A stretch of 7,936 bases of DNA, taken from Dehalococcoidia bacterium. GTDB taxonomy: Bacteria; Chloroflexota; Dehalococcoidia; UBA3495. The notes under the pieces were generated by a model. That model was not told where the DNA came from, made no database searches, and was given only the letters and a program-made list of their open reading frames with translations. Positions 5,776 through 7,936 of the stretch are shown piece after piece (positions within the stretch are counted from its first letter, which is position 1; each line of letters starts with the position of its first letter). The stretch covers positions 1 to 7,936 of the forward strand of contig PCAH01000096.1 of NCBI GenBank assembly GCA_002730485.1, in the 5' to 3' direction. The position numbers and the translations under genes are program-made.

Positions 5776-5804
5776 ACTTTATCCAAATTTGGTCCTTATG
5801 TCAA
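5776..5804 (-). promoter_or_regulatory. Possible minus-strand promoter with a palindrome in its spacer
   Basis: On the minus strand TTGACA (5804-5799) is followed, after exactly 17 bases, by TAAAGT (5781-5776, four of six consensus bases). The spacer contains the perfect palindrome CCAAATTTGG (5783-5792), placed where a repressor or activator could bind. No protein gene lies downstream in this direction before pheA's 3' end, only the hairpin-rich stretch 5512-5719. Confidence 0.35.
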
Positions 5805-5819
5805 ATCCTGCCTAATCAC

Positions 5820-5834
5820 GGGTCAAACCGACCC
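5820..5834. repeat. Short inverted repeat downstream of the DUF2298 stop
   Basis: GGGTC (5820-5824) and GACCC (5830-5834) flank a 5-base loop about 50 bases past the stop of the minus-strand gene. No T tract follows on either strand, so it is a poor terminator. Confidence 0.25.
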
Positions 5835-5883
5835 CATAAAGTCCTTGACAACCCTGAAAACGTGGTCATTTTCTAGTTTTATG

Positions 5884-7936
5884 TCAGTCAGTTCTTAGTT
5901 CGTAGATGGTCGTTCCCTGGTTTTCAAAGACCTTCTCTCCCAGGTTCTCGAATTTGAGAATACCATCACCGGGGTAGGTGATCTTCTCCAAGTCTCCGAC
6001 AACTACGTATTTGACTTGGTATTCGCCGAGCAACTTCAAGGCACGTTCTTCGTCCGAGGTTTGATACATCTCTTGTACATCGCTGGTCCGTTCTTGAATG
6101 GCCGAACTGTAGGCCGTTCGCTGTTGGATCTGGTGCCAGGGCCATCCAATGACGGTGGGCAACCCGGTGTAGTTGGCAAAGCGGGCTCCCCAGCGGTACT
6201 GACTCAGGTGGGCCTCCAGAATCACCGGAGAGCCCTGTACGTTGTCTTGAACCCACTCAATGGCCTCCTGGTCCCACTTCAAGTCAAAGGGATGGTCTTG
6301 TTCCCAGTGCACGGCGGTAGACATATATGCGGTGCCGTCCAGGGTAGACCCGGCATCGGTGAACCGATCCGAAATTCTAGCTCGACTGCCCAGAGCCGTG
6401 TAGATCAAACTTGAACCGATCAGTACCGCCACCACCACCAGCCAAGTCACCGACCGCCAACCAACATGGGTCCGTAAGAACCCGGAATCTCCCAGGTGCC
6501 AGAACATATAGGCAGAAACCAGACTCAGCAGGACCCAGATCTCCAGGTAGTACTTGAAGAAGGTGTTCATCCGGCCGATATCACCTTCCACTCGCACCAG
6601 ATCGACACCAATCCCGATCAGGAAGGCCATCACCAACAAGAACAGCGGCACAACAGAGAATGGCCGTTCTTCGTTTTCACCTGTGAATATCTTCCAGGCG
6701 GCCATCCCGGCCAGGGACACGAATATGACCAGCAGGGATATTGTCCAGAAACCGGCAGCGCCAAAGAACACTGCCACAAATACCCCGAACCCGAGACAGA
6801 CCTTCAGCCATTTAAATCCAGGAACCGGGTTTTCAAGGTCCTGCCGTCGTACGCTCAGAAGCAAGTCTTTGATCATGTCCCGAGATTGATGGATCAAAAA
6901 CGAGGCGATGATGAATAGGAACAATCCGTGAATGCCCAGGAACCGGTCTATTGGAGTACGCCATTTGGACACATCTAGGCCACTGTTGAAGGTCTCGTAG
7001 GTCTGGTGGAAGGGCAGGAATGCCAGGATGCTAAGACCTATCACACCAATAGCCAAGGCCCCCAGCAAGGTGCCCTTCTCGATGATCGTCCCGCGCGAGA
7101 AGTAGATCGCCAGCGAAAGGAAACCTAGGGTGAGGATCAGATAGGACGGGAAGTCCCAGCTATTGACCACCCAGAGCGCCCCCAATCCCAAGGCCAGCGC
7201 GGCCGATGACAGAATGGTCCACAACCACCCACCGTCTCTCAGTCCCACAACCAAGTTCAAGCCAAAACCGATCACCAACAAGGTGAACGGGATCACCATC
7301 ATGTGGGCGTGGAGGTCCGCGAACAAGAATGTGAAGAACGGGAACTCGCTTATGTGGAAGGAGATGTCCGTATATCCGGGTATTCTCTCCGGCACCCAGA
7401 AGGCCAGCGGGTTCGGGTCGATATTCTCCAAATTGGGCAACATACGGCTGCTACGCCAGAAGTCAAAGGCTGGGAACGGAGTACTATCGAAAACACGGTG
7501 CCAGGAGTTCTGGACCATCTGCACCATGCCGTCCAGGTTTCCAATGACTGAGGTGAAAAATCCCGCCATCAGACCTGCGCCCACCGGACTCCACAGCCAG
7601 GTTCTCCATTTGGCCCTGCCGTCTCCGTAGACCAGTTCCGGCAAAGAACCGATTCCCGGCAGAGCCACCGGATGACCCAAGGCCTGGCGATTGGCCCTAC
7701 GCTGCCGCACACCTTCAGCCAGGTTGTAAACGAGCGCGTAGGCTCCCGTGATGGTGAGCGCAAAGAACAGCGGAACAGCAAGGTTGAATGCGGTGGTCGG
7801 CAGTATCCCGGTCACGCGGATGACACTGGAGATCACGAAATAGCCCCAGTAGTAGTAATTCAGATAGCCACCGGCGAACCACGGGTCAAAAGGAGGCAGT
7901 GTGGTGGATTGGACCACCGCAGACAAGTAGGCCAGC
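5884..7936 (-). CDS. DUF2298 (Chlor_Arch_YYY) polytopic membrane protein, 5' end outside the window
   Basis: Large membrane protein of unknown reaction. I recall the family being grouped with GT-C type glycosyltransferases, which would fit lipid-linked sugar transfer, but this is not proven here. 683 residues are visible, numbered from the right edge. The family signature DPWFAGGYLNYYYWGY is at 17-32, with the YYY at 27-29. FADLHAHMMVIP (206-217) has a His-rich loop, and GRMNTFFKYYLEIW (454-467) is also family-typical. About ten or more hydrophobic segments lie between residues 30 and 515. A soluble C-terminal part follows (about 535-683), with EAIEWVQDNVQGSPVILEAH, YTGLPTVIGWPWHQ and VKYVVVGDLEKITYP. 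A TTG at 7926 could be taken as a start, but the frame stays open to 7936 (L-A-Y-L) and the YYY region normally follows further membrane segments, so the true start lies outside. It converges on pheA. Confidence 0.92.
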   Translation of the reverse strand, partial: LAYLSAVVQSTTLPPFDPWFAGGYLNYYYWGYFVISSVIRVTGILPTTAFNLAVPLFFALTITGAYALVYNLAEGVRQRRANRQALGHPVALPGIGSLPELVYGDGRAKWRTWLWSPVGAGLMAGFFTSVIGNLDGMVQMVQNSWHRVFDSTPFPAFDFWRSSRMLPNLENIDPNPLAFWVPERIPGYTDISFHISEFPFFTFLFADLHAHMMVIPFTLLVIGFGLNLVVGLRDGGWLWTILSSAALALGLGALWVVNSWDFPSYLILTLGFLSLAIYFSRGTIIEKGTLLGALAIGVIGLSILAFLPFHQTYETFNSGLDVSKWRTPIDRFLGIHGLFLFIIASFLIHQSRDMIKDLLLSVRRQDLENPVPGFKWLKVCLGFGVFVAVFFGAAGFWTISLLVIFVSLAGMAAWKIFTGENEERPFSVVPLFLLVMAFLIGIGVDLVRVEGDIGRMNTFFKYYLEIWVLLSLVSAYMFWHLGDSGFLRTHVGWRSVTWLVVVAVLIGSSLIYTALGSRARISDRFTDAGSTLDGTAYMSTAVHWEQDHPFDLKWDQEAIEWVQDNVQGSPVILEAHLSQYRWGARFANYTGLPTVIGWPWHQIQQRTAYSSAIQERTSDVQEMYQTSDEERALKLLGEYQVKYVVVGDLEKITYPGDGILKFENLGEKVFENQGTTIYELRTD

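Noticed and set aside
5845..5879. Plus-strand promoter starting with TTGACA at 5845
   Set aside because: No acceptable -10 lies at 16-18 bases and no plus-strand gene follows; it is adjacent to the end of the convergent DUF2298 gene.
6496..7630. Plus-strand frames of 111 to 155 codons antisense to the DUF2298 gene
   Set aside because: They are shadows of a long membrane-protein gene with strong family motifs; their compositions (Pro, Asn, Lys, His rich) are typical of antisense translations.

Overview
The window looks like a chromosomal segment of a bacterium of the phylum Chloroflexota (green non-sulfur lineage, possibly Dehalococcoidia or SAR202-like). The main reason is the large membrane protein on the minus strand at the right edge. 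It belongs to the DUF2298 / 'Chlor_Arch_YYY' family, named for its distribution in Chloroflexi and Archaea. The LeuRS N-terminus with its 'SGDLHIGHWYAM' version of the HIGH signature fits the same placement. No rRNA, tRNA, CRISPR array, insertion sequence or phage gene is visible.

Layout from left to right. (1) 1-221, minus: the first 73 codons of leuS, leaving the window leftwards. (2) 222-609: divergent intergenic region with a very good sigma70-type promoter pointing right (TTGACA-17-TAAAAT, 398-426) and a structured leader hairpin (450-494) ahead of ktrB. (3) 610-2829, plus: a KtrB/TrkH-type K+ translocating subunit and a complete KtrA/TrkA RCK regulator, which together form a complete K+ uptake system. 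(4) 2830-3093: 264-bp gap with a second promoter (TATAAT at 3008-3013). (5) 3094-5484, plus: a tight four-gene run made of a universal-stress-like protein, an RCK_N-only protein with a degraded nucleotide-binding motif, a full RCK_N+RCK_C protein, and pheA (prephenate dehydratase with an ACT domain), with gaps of 3, 33 and 3 bases. (6) 5485-5883: about 400 bases without a convincing protein gene but rich in secondary structure. (7) 5884-7936, minus: the C-terminal 683 residues of the DUF2298 protein, whose start lies beyond the right edge.

How the genes may work together: KtrB conducts K+ and KtrA gates it through bound nucleotide. The downstream USP/RCK/RCK cassette adds three more nucleotide-fold proteins, two of which have lost recognisable ligand residues. 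This suggests accessory or heteromeric regulation of K+ transport (inference). pheA appears to be translated as the last gene of this cassette; its link to K+ regulation is unknown.

The most unusual signal is non-coding. Positions 5518-5604 fold on the minus strand into a hairpin of about 30 base pairs. Every non-Watson-Crick pair in it is a G.U wobble on that strand (A.C on the other), and seven T residues follow. A second long hairpin abuts it (5605-5685), and a plausible minus-strand promoter lies upstream (5776-5804). This is either an elaborate terminator for the DUF2298 gene or a previously unannotated small RNA of about 250 nt.
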